DNA of 21,028 bases from NCBI GenBank assembly GCA_003561595.1, contig PWWF01000341.1:1-21028 (forward strand). Reading direction: 5' to 3'. Shown here piece by piece: positions 7,256-14,642 of the stretch (the stretch's first letter is position 1; every line of letters begins with the position of its first letter). The position numbers were made by a program, and so were the translations under genes. Under the pieces are notes generated by a model that worked only from the letters and a program-made list of their open reading frames with translations, was not told where the DNA came from and did no database searches. The DNA comes from Paracoccaceae bacterium (GTDB lineage Bacteria; Pseudomonadota; Alphaproteobacteria; Rhodobacterales; Rhodobacteraceae).

Positions 7256-8018
7256 CGATCTGCCCCTGCTGATCGACGCGGCGCAGGCGGCAGGCCGGAT
7301 CGCGAAACGCCATTTCGGGGCCGCGCCGCAGGTCTGGGACAAGGGCGCGGGTCAGGGTCCGGTCAGCGCCGCTGATCTGGAGATCGACGCCATGCTGCGC
7401 GACCGGCTGCGCGGGGCGCGCCCCGATTATGGCTGGCTGTCGGAAGAAAGCGCGCAGGTCCCTGCAAGCGGCGCGCGCCATTTCGTGATCGACCCGATTG
7501 ATGGCACCCGCGCCTTTCTGAAGGGGGAGCCGGGCTTTTCCCATGCGCTTGCGGTGATCGAGCAGGGGGTGCCAGTGGCGGCGGTCGTGTTCCTGCCGAT
7601 GCTGGATCTGTGCTATACGGCGGCGGTCGGGCAGGGCGCGGCCTGCAATGATTCGCCGCTGGCCGTGCGGTCGCGGCGCGCGGTGACCGGCGCGGAGGTG
7701 CTGGTGGCCCGGCCCCAGCTTGAGCCCGGCTTGTGGCCAGGGGGCGTGCCGCTGGTCACGCGGCATTTCCGCCCCTCGCTGGCCTGGCGGCTGGCCCTGG
7801 TGGCCCAGGGGAGGTTCGATGCGATGCTGACCCTGCGCCCGACCTGGCACTGGGATATCGCGGCAGGTGCGCTTCTGGTGCAGGAGGCCGGCGGGCAGGT
7901 CACGGACGGGGCCGGCGCGGCGCTGGATTTCGCCACGCCCGAGCCACAATCCAGCGGCATCATCGCTGCGGGACCGGAATTGCAGGCGGCGCTGGTGGCA
8001 CTGCGAAAGGGAAAGTGA
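7248..8018 (+). CDS. Inositol monophosphatase-family phosphatase, CysQ-like
   Basis: This protein of about 256 residues is a magnesium-dependent phosphatase of the inositol monophosphatase/CysQ superfamily; likely substrates are 3'-phosphoadenosine 5'-phosphate or an inositol phosphate. Metal and catalytic motifs, numbered from the GTG start, are WLSEES (63-68), DPIDGT (82-87) and WDIAAGALLVQEAGG (202-216). Start choice is uncertain: GTG at 7248 overlaps the pmbA stop by 8 bases; TTG at 7242 would add two residues; neither has a strong ribosome-binding site, so translation is probably coupled to pmbA. The exact substrate cannot be settled by reading, hence no symbol. Confidence 0.87.
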   Translation: MSDDLPLLIDAAQAAGRIAKRHFGAAPQVWDKGAGQGPVSAADLEIDAMLRDRLRGARPDYGWLSEESAQVPASGARHFVIDPIDGTRAFLKGEPGFSHALAVIEQGVPVAAVVFLPMLDLCYTAAVGQGAACNDSPLAVRSRRAVTGAEVLVARPQLEPGLWPGGVPLVTRHFRPSLAWRLALVAQGRFDAMLTLRPTWHWDIAAGALLVQEAGGQVTDGAGAALDFATPEPQSSGIIAAGPELQAALVALRKGK

Positions 8019-8067
8019 GAGCACGCTGTGCGGGCGAAAAAGCACCTGCACCTGCCCGCCGATATGC

Positions 8068-8100
8068 GCTAACAGGGCCCCGCGGCAACAGGAGCGGAGG
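8068..8100 (+). promoter_or_regulatory. Possible promoter end and strong ribosome-binding site ahead of the leader ORF
   Basis: The gap 8019-8105 contains GCTAAC (8068-8073) at 16 bases from CTGCAC (8046-8051), a weak promoter-like pair, followed by AGGAGCGGAGG (8090-8100), one of the strongest Shine-Dalgarno sequences in the window. That ribosome-binding site is 46 bases before the kdtA-like start, too far to serve it directly, but 5 bases before a GTG codon at 8106. Confidence 0.35.
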
Positions 8101-8105
8101 CGCAG

Positions 8106-8147
8106 GTGGCACAGCGCGAGAGCACGGGACACGAGGGGCCGGGCTGA
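8106..8147 (+). other. 13-codon leader ORF overlapping the kdtA-like start
   Basis: GTG at 8106 opens a short frame encoding VAQRESTGHEGPG that stops at 8145-8147. Its TGA overlaps the next gene's ATG (TGATG), and a strong AGGAGCGGAGG precedes it. It may be a translated leader coupling ribosomes into the kdtA-like gene, or the remnant of a gene that was deleted from the middle. There is no evidence that the peptide itself has a function. Confidence 0.35.
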
Positions 8148-9349
8148 TGGCGGGCGGCTTCTTCGAGCGTTTGTCGCCGCGTGGCTGGGCGCCGCGATCC
8201 GGGCACAGCCCGGAACTGGCCGCGCTTTGGCCGCCGCTTGTGTGGCTGCACAGCGATGACCGACGGCGCGTGCGCAGGCTCGAGGCGCTCTCGGAGCTGG
8301 TGTTGCGCGAAGGGGTGGCGCGTTCGGTGCTGCTGACCCATCCTGACGGCACGGGGCCGGTCACGGACTGGCCCGGGCGCGTGGCACTGCCGCTTGGCCC
8401 TGATGATGCGGGCTTTGCGAAAGCGCTGATGGCGCGCTGTGCACCGGCGGTGTTTCTGTCCACAGCCCGGCAGATCCCGACGGGGATCATTGCCGCGCTG
8501 CGGGGCGGGGGGACGCGCATCTGCCTCGCTGAGAACGCCGTGCCGCGCTTTGTAACAGGCTGGCGTGGTCTGCCCGGCCTGTCGCGTCAGACGCTCGGCC
8601 ATGTGGACCGGGTTTTTGTGCCGCGCGACGAGGATCGGGCGGGATGGTGGGGTGTGGGGTTGGACAAGGAGGCGCTGGTCACCAGCGGGCGCCTTTCGGC
8701 CATACCTGTGGCCCCGAGCTGCAATGAAGGCGAGCGCGATCTGCTGGCCGACGCCTTTCGCAACCGCACATTATGGTGTGCCATGCATCTGCCCCGGCGC
8801 GAGGAAGAGGCCGTCCTGGCCGCGCATCGCGAGGCATTGCGCGACTCGCATCGACTGGCGCTGGTCCTGCACCCGGCCGATCCGCAGCGCGGGGCCGCGT
8901 TGAAGGATGCGCTGGGACCGCGGTTCAACACTGCCTTGCGCTCTGCCGATGATCCGGTCACGCCAGAGACGCAGGTCTATATCGCCGATACCGAAGGTGA
9001 ACGGGGGCTGTGGTACCGGCTGGCCTCGGCCTGTTATATCGGTGGCTCGCTGAGCGGGGAGGGGGCGCAACTGAACCCGATGGAGGCCGCGGCGCTGGGC
9101 TGCGCGGTGGTGCATGGGCGGATGTTCGGGCAGTTTGCCGAAACCTTTGATCTGCTGCGCCTGGCGCGGGCGACGCGGATGGTGCAGGGGGGCGAGGCGC
9201 TGGGGCCTGCCATCGGTAATGCGCTGCGCCCCGAGCAGGCCGCCGATATGGCGCATCGCGGCTGGCAGGTGATCGCCGAAGCGGCCGAGGCGACCGAGAT
9301 CGTGCTGGCCGAGCTGCGCGCGGCCTGCGCGACCGGGGGGGGGGAGTGA
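8147..9349 (+). CDS. KdtA/WaaA-like glycosyltransferase (3-deoxy-D-manno-octulosonate transferase family, divergent)
   Basis: This 400-residue protein resembles Kdo transferase KdtA, which adds Kdo to lipid A precursors at the inner membrane. Recognisable family parts are [18 protein letters not shown] (31-48), [12 protein letters not shown] with the following [21 protein letters not shown], and the C-terminal sugar-nucleotide domain [24 protein letters not shown] followed by [17 protein letters not shown]. Two departures stand out: the canonical SVGE motif with the catalytic Glu is HSDD here, and the canonical GGHNPLE is GAQLNPME. There is also no obvious N-terminal membrane anchor. It may therefore be a specialised or non-catalytic paralogue rather than the main KdtA. 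Start 8147 follows GAGGGG by 8 bases. It directly precedes and touches lpxK, supporting a lipid A role. Confidence 0.8.
   Translation: MAGGFFERLSPRGWAPRSGHSPELAALWPPLVWLHSDDRRRVRRLEALSELVLREGVARSVLLTHPDGTGPVTDWPGRVALPLGPDDAGFAKALMARCAPAVFLSTARQIPTGIIAALRGGGTRICLAENAVPRFVTGWRGLPGLSRQTLGHVDRVFVPRDEDRAGWWGVGLDKEALVTSGRLSAIPVAPSCNEGERDLLADAFRNRTLWCAMHLPRREEEAVLAAHREALRDSHRLALVLHPADPQRGAALKDALGPRFNTALRSADDPVTPETQVYIADTEGERGLWYRLASACYIGGSLSGEGAQLNPMEAAALGCAVVHGRMFGQFAETFDLLRLARATRMVQGGEALGPAIGNALRPEQAADMAHRGWQVIAEAAEATEIVLAELRAACATGGGE
9335..9344 (+). repeat. G10 homopolymer at the kdtA-like/lpxK junction
   Basis: Ten consecutive G bases encode the last Gly codons of the kdtA-like gene and at the same time provide the lpxK ribosome-binding region, 4 bases before the lpxK ATG at 9349. 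Such tracts are prone to slipped-strand changes. Confidence 0.9.
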
Positions 9350-10341
9350 TGCGCGCCCCTGCATACTGGTTCAACCCGCCCGAGCGGCCGGGCTGGCAGG
9401 CGCGGCTGCTGGCGCCGCTGGGGGCGCTTTATGCGCAGGCCACCGCGCGCCGCGTGGCGCGCGCGCCCGACTGGCGCCCGCCGGTGCCGGTGATCTGCGT
9501 GGGCAATCTGAATGCTGGCGGGACGGGCAAGACGCCCGTGGTGATCGCATTGGTGCAGATGCTGCAGGCGATGGGGGCCGCGCCGCATGTGATCTCGCGC
9601 GGGTATGGCGGGCGGCTGGAAGGGCCTGTGCAGGTTGATCCGCGCGAGCATAGCGCGGCAGATGTGGGTGATGAGCCGCTGCTGATCGCGGCCTTCGCGC
9701 CGGTCTGGGTGGCGCGGGACCGCGCAGCGGGCGCGCGCGCGGCCTGCGCGGCAGGCGCCGGGGTGCTGGTGCTGGATGACGGGTTCCAGAACCCGGCACT
9801 GCCCAAGGATCTGGGGATCGTCATCGTGGATGCGGGCGTTGGGTTCGGCAATGGACGCTGCCTGCCCGCCGGTCCGCTGCGCGAGCCGGTGGCGCGGGGG
9901 CTGGCGCGTGCGGATATGGTGGTCAGTGTGGGGCCGCCAGCGCAACGCGCTGCGTTCCGCGCCGGGTGGCCGCAGGCGGAGGCGCGGCTGGTCGAGGCGG
10001 AGCTGCGCCCGCTGGCAATGGGCATGTCATGGCGCGGGTTGCGGGTGCTGGGTTTTGCCGGGATCGGGCGGCCGGAGAAGTTTTTCGCCAGCCTGCGCGC
10101 GGAAGGGGTTGAGCTGTTGCGCGCCGAGGCGCTGAGCGATCACCAGCCGCTGACCGATGCGCTGATGGCGCGGCTGGAATTCGAGGCCAAGGCGCTGGGC
10201 GCGCAGCTTGTCACGACGGAAAAGGATGCGGTCCGCCTGCCTGCACGGTTCCGCGCGCAGGTGCTGGCCTTTCCGGTGCGGCTGGAGTTCAGCGACCCGC
10301 AGGCCGTGCGCGCGACACTGGCCGCTGTGCTGAACCGCTGA
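9349..10341 (+). CDS. lpxK: Tetraacyldisaccharide 4'-kinase LpxK
   Basis: This 330-residue enzyme phosphorylates the 4' position of the lipid A disaccharide using ATP at the cytosolic face of the inner membrane. The Walker A motif [12 protein letters not shown] lies at 52-63 and is the LpxK form of the P-loop. DDGFQ follows at 143-147, and ISRGYGG is at 82-88. The N-terminal [22 protein letters not shown] is the usual amphipathic membrane-contacting helix. ATG 9349 shares its A with the TGA stop of the preceding gene; GTG 9346 would add one residue. The overlap and the G-rich ribosome-binding region suggest translational coupling with the kdtA-like gene. GC hairpins follow the stop. Confidence 0.95.
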   Translation: MRAPAYWFNPPERPGWQARLLAPLGALYAQATARRVARAPDWRPPVPVICVGNLNAGGTGKTPVVIALVQMLQAMGAAPHVISRGYGGRLEGPVQVDPREHSAADVGDEPLLIAAFAPVWVARDRAAGARAACAAGAGVLVLDDGFQNPALPKDLGIVIVDAGVGFGNGRCLPAGPLREPVARGLARADMVVSVGPPAQRAAFRAGWPQAEARLVEAELRPLAMGMSWRGLRVLGFAGIGRPEKFFASLRAEGVELLRAEALSDHQPLTDALMARLEFEAKALGAQLVTTEKDAVRLPARFRAQVLAFPVRLEFSDPQAVRATLAAVLNR

Positions 10342-10395
10342 GGGGGTGCGCCCCTCGGGGGCATCGAGCCCCCTCGGGCCGCGTCGGGGCAGGCC
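10342..10395. terminator. GC hairpins between convergent lpxK and CoA-transferase genes
   Basis: A GGGG-TGCG-CCCC stem (10343-10354) and a 6-bp GGGGGC/GCCCCC stem with loop ATCGA (10357-10373) follow the lpxK stop directly. They lack a T run. They fill much of the 82-base convergent gap and resemble the hairpin parts of the modular repeats, but no AT-rich 22-base motif is present. Confidence 0.5.
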
Positions 10396-10423
10396 CCTCC
10401 GGCATCAGCGCGGGCGAGGGGCT

Positions 10424-11551
10424 TCAGCCCTTGGGCGGGGGGTCGTCCTGCCCGAGGGCGGGGGCCGGGCGGGCAGCCTGCGCATAGGGTTCGGAGAAGG
10501 TGAAGGGGCCGCGCACGCCCTTCAGACCGTTCATGTTGAGTTCGAGGCCGCGCGCGATGACCTGCGGATCGGCAAAGACCTCGGCCATGTCATTGATCGG
10601 CCCGGCGGGCACGCCATGCGCCTCGCAGGCGGCCAGAAGCGCGGCTTTCTGCCAGCGCGCGGTCGCGTCGCAGATCAGTTCCGAGAGCGCCGCGCGGTGG
10701 CTGACGCGGGCGGCATTGGTGGCGTAATCGGGGTGATCGGCCAGATCCGCGCGGTCCAGCAGCGCGCAAAGCCGCTGATATTGCGCGTCATTGCCAGTGG
10801 CGATGATGATATGCCCATCCGCGCAGGGAACAACCTGATAGGGGGCAAGATTGGGGTGGAAATTGCCCAGCCGCCCCGGGGCCTGATCGGTGACGAGGTA
10901 ATTCATCGCCTGATTCGCCATCACGGCGACGGCGCAATCCATCAGCGCCATGTCGATATGCTGCCCGCGCCCGGTCGCATGGCGCGCCTGCAGCGCGGCA
11001 AGGATCGCGGTGCTGGCATAGATGCCGGTAAAGATATCGGTGACGGCAACGCCCACTTTGTGGGGCATGCCGTCCGCAGGCCCGGTCACCGACATCAGCC
11101 CCGACATGCCCTGAATGATATAGTCATAGCCCGCGCGATGCGCATAGGGCCCGGTCTGTCCGAACCCGGTGATCGAGCAATAGATCAGGCCGGGATGATC
11201 GGGCGCGAGGCTGGCGTAGTCGAGCCCGTATTTCGCCAGCCCCCCCACCTTGAAATTTTCGATCACCACATCGGCCCCGGCGATCAGGTCGCGGGTTTTC
11301 GCAAGCCCCTCTGGCGTGCGGAAATCGGCGGTGACCGAGGATTTTCCGCGGTTCGTGGCGTGGAAATAGGCGGCCTCGGGCACGCCATCGCGGTCGATGA
11401 AGGGCGGCCCCCAGCGGCGGGTGTCATCGCCTTCGGGCGCCTCGACCTTGATCACCTCAGCGCCGAGATCGGCGAGTGTCTGGCCCGCCCATGGTCCGGC
11501 AAGAATGCGCGCAAGCTCGATCACGCGCAGCCCGTCAAGGGGGCCCTTCAT
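10424..11551 (-). CDS. Class III (CaiB/BaiF-family) CoA-transferase
   Basis: This 375-residue enzyme moves coenzyme A between carboxylic acids. The family opening is clear (PLDGLRVIELARILAGPWAGQ, then LADLGAEVIKVEAPEGDDTR), as is NRGKSSVTADFRTPEG. Asp172 in TDIFTG aligns by position with the catalytic Asp169 of formyl-CoA transferase. Length is somewhat below the ~400-430 of characterised members but within the family range. The closest functional labels would be succinate/hydroxymethylglutarate-type or formyl-CoA-type transferases; the substrate is not evident because no oxalate, carnitine or itaconate gene is nearby. It lies 143 bases downstream of the DsbA-like gene on the same strand, across a degenerate repeat, so is probably transcribed separately. 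Its ribosome-binding site is weak (AGGGGTC). Confidence 0.88.
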   Translation of the reverse strand: MKGPLDGLRVIELARILAGPWAGQTLADLGAEVIKVEAPEGDDTRRWGPPFIDRDGVPEAAYFHATNRGKSSVTADFRTPEGLAKTRDLIAGADVVIENFKVGGLAKYGLDYASLAPDHPGLIYCSITGFGQTGPYAHRAGYDYIIQGMSGLMSVTGPADGMPHKVGVAVTDIFTGIYASTAILAALQARHATGRGQHIDMALMDCAVAVMANQAMNYLVTDQAPGRLGNFHPNLAPYQVVPCADGHIIIATGNDAQYQRLCALLDRADLADHPDYATNAARVSHRAALSELICDATARWQKAALLAACEAHGVPAGPINDMAEVFADPQVIARGLELNMNGLKGVRGPFTFSEPYAQAARPAPALGQDDPPPKG

Positions 11552-11620
11552 CGCGACCCCTGATCGGTCAGGCGGCGGGCGGGGTCGTGGCTGTAACGCG
11601 CGGGGGCTGCCGTTCTATTT

Positions 11621-11670
11621 GAGTATTTTGGGCAAGATGAAGCAGGGGGACCGGCCCTCCGGGGGCCGGT
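11621..11670 (+). repeat. Degenerate intergenic repeat, copy B
   Basis: The 22-base AT-rich motif at 11621-11642 (GAGTATTTT ... AAGATGAAG) matches copy A in 16 of 22 positions. A hairpin ACCGGCCC/GGGCCGGT (11650-11657 with 11663-11670) lies just after it, not before it as in copies A, C and D. It occupies the gap between the DsbA-like and CoA-transferase genes. Confidence 0.5.
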
Positions 11671-11694
11671 TTGGGCGGTGTGAGGCATGATCGT

Positions 11695-12351
11695 TCAGCT
11701 GCCCAGCTTGTCGTTGAGCAGGCTCTCGAAATCCGAATAGGACATGTTCGAGTGCAACTCGCCATTGATGACGAAGCTGGGGGTAGAGCGGATGCCGTCG
11801 CGCTCGGCGTTTTCCTGATAGAATTCGGTCAGCTCGAGCGCCTTGTCCGCATCCTCGAGGCAGGCATTCAGCTCATCATTGCTCATCCCCGCCTGACGGC
11901 CCAGACGGCGCAGGTTTTCGGCCACTGCGGCGGGATCGCTGCTGCTGGCCCAGTCCGATTGCGATTCATAGATCAGCTCGAGCATGCCGTGATAACGCTC
12001 CCCGCCGCCGCAGCGCGCGACCATCCCGGCCCAGAGACCGTAGCGGTCGAAATAGACCTCGCGCTTGACATAGAGGATATCGCCGGTCTCGATGAAATTC
12101 GCGTTGATCTGCGGCATCACATTGCGGTTGAAAGTGGCGCAATGCGGGCAGGTCAGCGATGAATATTCCACCACGACCACGGACGCATCCGGGTTGCCCA
12201 GTGCCTTGTCGAGCGGGTGAAGCTCGAAGGTGGTGTCAGCGGCTGTCGCGGCGCTGACAATCTCGGGGGTGCCGGACTGGTTGGTGTACCACCACCCCCC
12301 GGCGATCACGGCGGCAGAGACAGCGAGCGCGGGCACGAGCATCTTTTTCAT
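11695..12351 (-). CDS. DsbA-family thiol:disulfide oxidoreductase, membrane-anchored or exported
   Basis: This 218-residue protein starts with a signal or anchor segment (MKKMLVPALAVSAAVIAGGW, residues 1-20), followed by a thioredoxin-like fold with an inserted helical domain. The active site is CPHC at 68-71 and the conserved cis-proline is Pro191 in STPSF. These mark the DsbA/DSBA-like family, acting in the periplasm on disulfide bonds. Two more Cys (114 and 164) lie in the helical insert. The start is supported by GGAGGAA 8 bases upstream, and its ATG overlaps the stop of the DUF721 gene (ATGA), so the two are translationally coupled. No DsbB-like partner is in the window. Confidence 0.9.
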   Translation of the reverse strand: MKKMLVPALAVSAAVIAGGWWYTNQSGTPEIVSAATAADTTFELHPLDKALGNPDASVVVVEYSSLTCPHCATFNRNVMPQINANFIETGDILYVKREVYFDRYGLWAGMVARCGGGERYHGMLELIYESQSDWASSSDPAAVAENLRRLGRQAGMSNDELNACLEDADKALELTEFYQENAERDGIRSTPSFVINGELHSNMSYSDFESLLNDKLGS

Positions 12352-12893
12352 TGACGGGTTCCTCCGGGTTGGCGGGCCTTCGATAGGACATTCGTGGCCA
12401 GGGATTCAAGGGCTGCGCGCAGGTCGTCATCCTGCACATCATGGGCAACGCGCGTTGCGCGCTGGCGGATTTCGGGCGCCGGGCGGGCGGATTTTGCCGC
12501 AGGCGGGGGTGCAAACTGCGCCTGTCCTTCGGAAAACCCCGTGGGCGCGGTCTGGGTAAGGGTAATGCGCGCGATCGCATTATACCCGTAACAGGCGTTC
12601 ACTTTTTCGCGCAAGGCGCTCAGTTGCATCTGCAACATGGGCGCGGCGGCGCCTGTGGTCAGCAGCGTCAGGTTCGCGCCCAGCCCGCCCTTGCCATAAC
12701 TGATCCGCACGGGGCGGCAGAGCGTGGCGATATCAGCGCCCGCGATCTCTGCCCAATGCGTCAGCAGGCGCGCCACGGCAAAGCCCCGCGCCTCTCCGGC
12801 CTTGCGGATATGCCCCGAGACGAGGCTGGCGGCCCCTTCGAACCCGCGCATTCGGCGCGAGCTCTGGGCGGGTGCGGGTGATTTGCGGGCCAT
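12348..12893 (-). CDS. DUF721/DciA-like protein
   Basis: This 181-residue cytosolic protein has an N-terminal DUF721 domain (about 15-110: GFAVARLLTHWAEIAGADIATLCRPVRI, then LLTTGAAAPMLQMQLSALREKVNACYG). DciA, the ancestral bacterial helicase loader that works with DnaB, belongs to this family and is the usual solution where DnaC/DnaI are absent. The C-terminal third (about 118-181) is Pro/Ala-rich and probably disordered, ending in a short helical stretch. It overlaps the downstream DsbA-like gene by 4 bases. It is divergent from mutY. Replication function is inferred from the family, not from this locus; the DUF721 assignment is from motif resemblance. Confidence 0.8.
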   Translation of the reverse strand: MARKSPAPAQSSRRMRGFEGAASLVSGHIRKAGEARGFAVARLLTHWAEIAGADIATLCRPVRISYGKGGLGANLTLLTTGAAAPMLQMQLSALREKVNACYGYNAIARITLTQTAPTGFSEGQAQFAPPPAAKSARPAPEIRQRATRVAHDVQDDDLRAALESLATNVLSKARQPGGTRQ

Positions 12894-13012
12894 GGTGCAG
12901 TCCGGACATCTTGCAGTTTCGGCATCTGCGATTACCCTCTCACAGATGACGGGCGATAGACCAGAGCCGAGTTTGCAGTCTGCGGCAGGAAAACACGGGC
13001 AGGGGATAAATC

Positions 13013-14068
13013 ATGCGTGACATTGCCGCCCCAGTGATCGCGCCGCTGTTGCTGGCCTGGTATGACCGCCATGCGCGCGATCTGCCCTGGCGGGTGCCGC
13101 CCGGCAGCGATGCGCGCCCCGACCCTTACCGCATCTGGCTGTCCGAGGTGATGCTGCAACAGACCACGGTTGCCGCAGTGCAAGGCTATTTCGCGCGGTT
13201 CACGGCGCGCTGGCCGCGCATCGAGGATCTGGCTGCCGCCGAGGATGGCGATGTCATGGCCGAATGGGCGGGGCTGGGCTACTACGCCCGCGCGCGCAAC
13301 CTGCTGGCCTGCGCGCGGGTTCTGGCCGAGAGCGGGAGCTTTCCGCGTGACCGGGCGGGGCTGCTGGCGCTGCCGGGGGTGGGGCCGTATACCGCTGCCG
13401 CGATTGCCGCGATTGCGTTTGACCAGTGTGAGACCGTGGTGGATGGCAATGTCGAGCGGGTGATGGCGCGGCTTTTCGATGTGCATACGCCCCTGCCCGC
13501 TGCGAAGCCGGAACTGACCGCCCATGCCGCGCGGCTGACACCAAGCACACGTCCGGGCGATTACGCGCAGGCCGTGATGGATCTGGGCGCCACCATCTGC
13601 ACCCCGCGCAGCCCCGCCTGCGGGATCTGCCCGCTGATGGCGCTCTGTGCCGCGCGTCAGGCCGGGACCGCTGCCAGCCTGCCGCGCAAGACGCGCAAAC
13701 CCGCCAAACCCATTCGCCTGGGCATCGCCTATATCGGCCAGCGTGCAGATGGCGCCTGGCTGTTGGAGCGGCGGCCCGCGCGCGGGCTGTTGGGCGGGAT
13801 GCTTGGCTGGCCCGGCACTGACTGGGCCGAACAGCCCCCGGTGGATGCCCCGCCACTGCCTGCCGACTGGCACAGCGTACCGGGCGAGGTGCGCCATACC
13901 TTTACCCATTTCCACCTGCGGCTGATGCTGCGCGTGGCGCGCCTGCCGATGGACGCGCCGGGCGTGTTCATCCCCGCAGACCAGTTCAACCCCGCCGATC
14001 TGCCTACGCTGATGCGCAAGGCGCATCGTCTGGGCGCGGCCCATCTGAGCCAATTGGAGGCATCATGA
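13013..14068 (+). CDS. mutY: Adenine DNA glycosylase MutY
   Basis: This 351-residue enzyme removes adenine mispaired with 8-oxoguanine. The catalytic Glu45 lies in SEVMLQQTTV, the helix-hairpin-helix motif is LPGVGPYTAAAI (120-131), and the catalytic Asp144 is in VVDGNVERV. The [4Fe-4S] cluster ligands Cys196, Cys203, Cys206 and Cys212 have the exact C-x6-C-x2-C-x5-C spacing. The C-terminal NUDIX-like 8-oxoguanine-recognition domain covers about 233-345, with the family HTFTHFHLRL at its end. The start follows GGCAGGGGAT. Its stop overlaps the start of the glyoxalase gene by 4 bases (ATGA), so the two are coupled. The upstream gap (12894-13012) holds the divergent promoters; no convincing pair was resolved. 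Confidence 0.96.
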   Translation: MRDIAAPVIAPLLLAWYDRHARDLPWRVPPGSDARPDPYRIWLSEVMLQQTTVAAVQGYFARFTARWPRIEDLAAAEDGDVMAEWAGLGYYARARNLLACARVLAESGSFPRDRAGLLALPGVGPYTAAAIAAIAFDQCETVVDGNVERVMARLFDVHTPLPAAKPELTAHAARLTPSTRPGDYAQAVMDLGATICTPRSPACGICPLMALCAARQAGTAASLPRKTRKPAKPIRLGIAYIGQRADGAWLLERRPARGLLGGMLGWPGTDWAEQPPVDAPPLPADWHSVPGEVRHTFTHFHLRLMLRVARLPMDAPGVFIPADQFNPADLPTLMRKAHRLGAAHLSQLEAS

Positions 14069-14565
14069 CCGATGATCTGTCCGCGACCGACCAGTATATC
14101 CTCAGCCATACGATGCTGCGCATCAAGGATCCTGCGCGCTCGCTCGAATTCTACGAACAGGTGCTTGGCTTTCGCCTGATCACACGGCTGGATTTCGAAG
14201 AGGCGCGCTTTTCGCTCTATTTCCTGCAACCGCGCGGGCATAGCGATAGTGCCGATGGCACGCTCGCACAGACCTTCAGCCGCATGGGCCTGCTGGAGCT
14301 GACCCATAACTGGGGCACCGAGGGTGACGACACCACCATGCATTCGGGCAATTCCGACCCCAAGGGCTTTGGTCATATCTGCGTTGCCGTTCCGGATATC
14401 ACGGCAGCCTGCGCCCGGTTCGAGGCGATGGGCGTGCGCTTTCAGAAACGACTGGGCGAGGGCGGCATGAAAGAGATCGCCTTTATCCTCGACCCCGATG
14501 GCTACTGGATCGAGATTGTCCAGCCCTCGCTGATGGAAGGGCTGGTGGGTCAGAACAAGGTGTAA
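14065..14565 (+). CDS. gloA: Lactoylglutathione lyase (glyoxalase I)
   Basis: This 166-residue enzyme converts the hemithioacetal of methylglyoxal and glutathione to S-lactoylglutathione. Expected metal ligands are His15 (SHTMLRIKD), Glu78 (LLELTHNWG), His104 (GFGHICVAVPD) and Glu150 (YWIEIVQP). The length and the extra stretches (NSDPKGFGH, FQKRLGEGGMKEIAFILDPDGYWIEI) resemble the longer zinc-type glyoxalase I of eukaryotes and pseudomonads more than the short nickel-type E. coli enzyme; this is inferred from motif spacing. Its ATG overlaps the mutY TGA. The ribosome-binding site (TTGGAGGC, 14055-14062) lies within the mutY coding end. Confidence 0.93.
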   Translation: MTDDLSATDQYILSHTMLRIKDPARSLEFYEQVLGFRLITRLDFEEARFSLYFLQPRGHSDSADGTLAQTFSRMGLLELTHNWGTEGDDTTMHSGNSDPKGFGHICVAVPDITAACARFEAMGVRFQKRLGEGGMKEIAFILDPDGYWIEIVQPSLMEGLVGQNKV

Positions 14566-14587
14566 ACTGTCGCAGGGCGCGGGGCTG

Positions 14588-14614
14588 TTGCGGCCCCTGC
14601 GCCCGCGCTATAGT
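14588..14614 (+). promoter_or_regulatory. Putative alkB promoter
   Basis: TTGCGG (14588-14593) and TATAGT (14609-14614), 15 bases apart, lie 29 bases upstream of the alkB ATG in the 77-base gap after gloA. The -10 is good, the spacer slightly short. This argues for alkB having its own start site. Confidence 0.45.
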
Positions 14615-14642
14615 GCCGCGCAGGAATGCACAGGACCGCAGC

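Noticed and set aside
7733..8146. N-terminal extension of the KdtA-like frame back into the cysQ-like gene
   Set aside because: It overlaps a conserved gene in another frame. The ATG at 8147 has a ribosome-binding site and a TGATG junction.
10346..11563. 405-codon plus-strand open frame opposite the CoA-transferase
   Set aside because: It mirrors the real gene, starts inside the lpxK terminator region, and has no domain signature.
12932..14053. 373-codon minus-strand open frame opposite mutY
   Set aside because: mutY on the plus strand has every catalytic and iron-sulfur residue; the antisense frame is Arg/Gln/His-rich with no motif.
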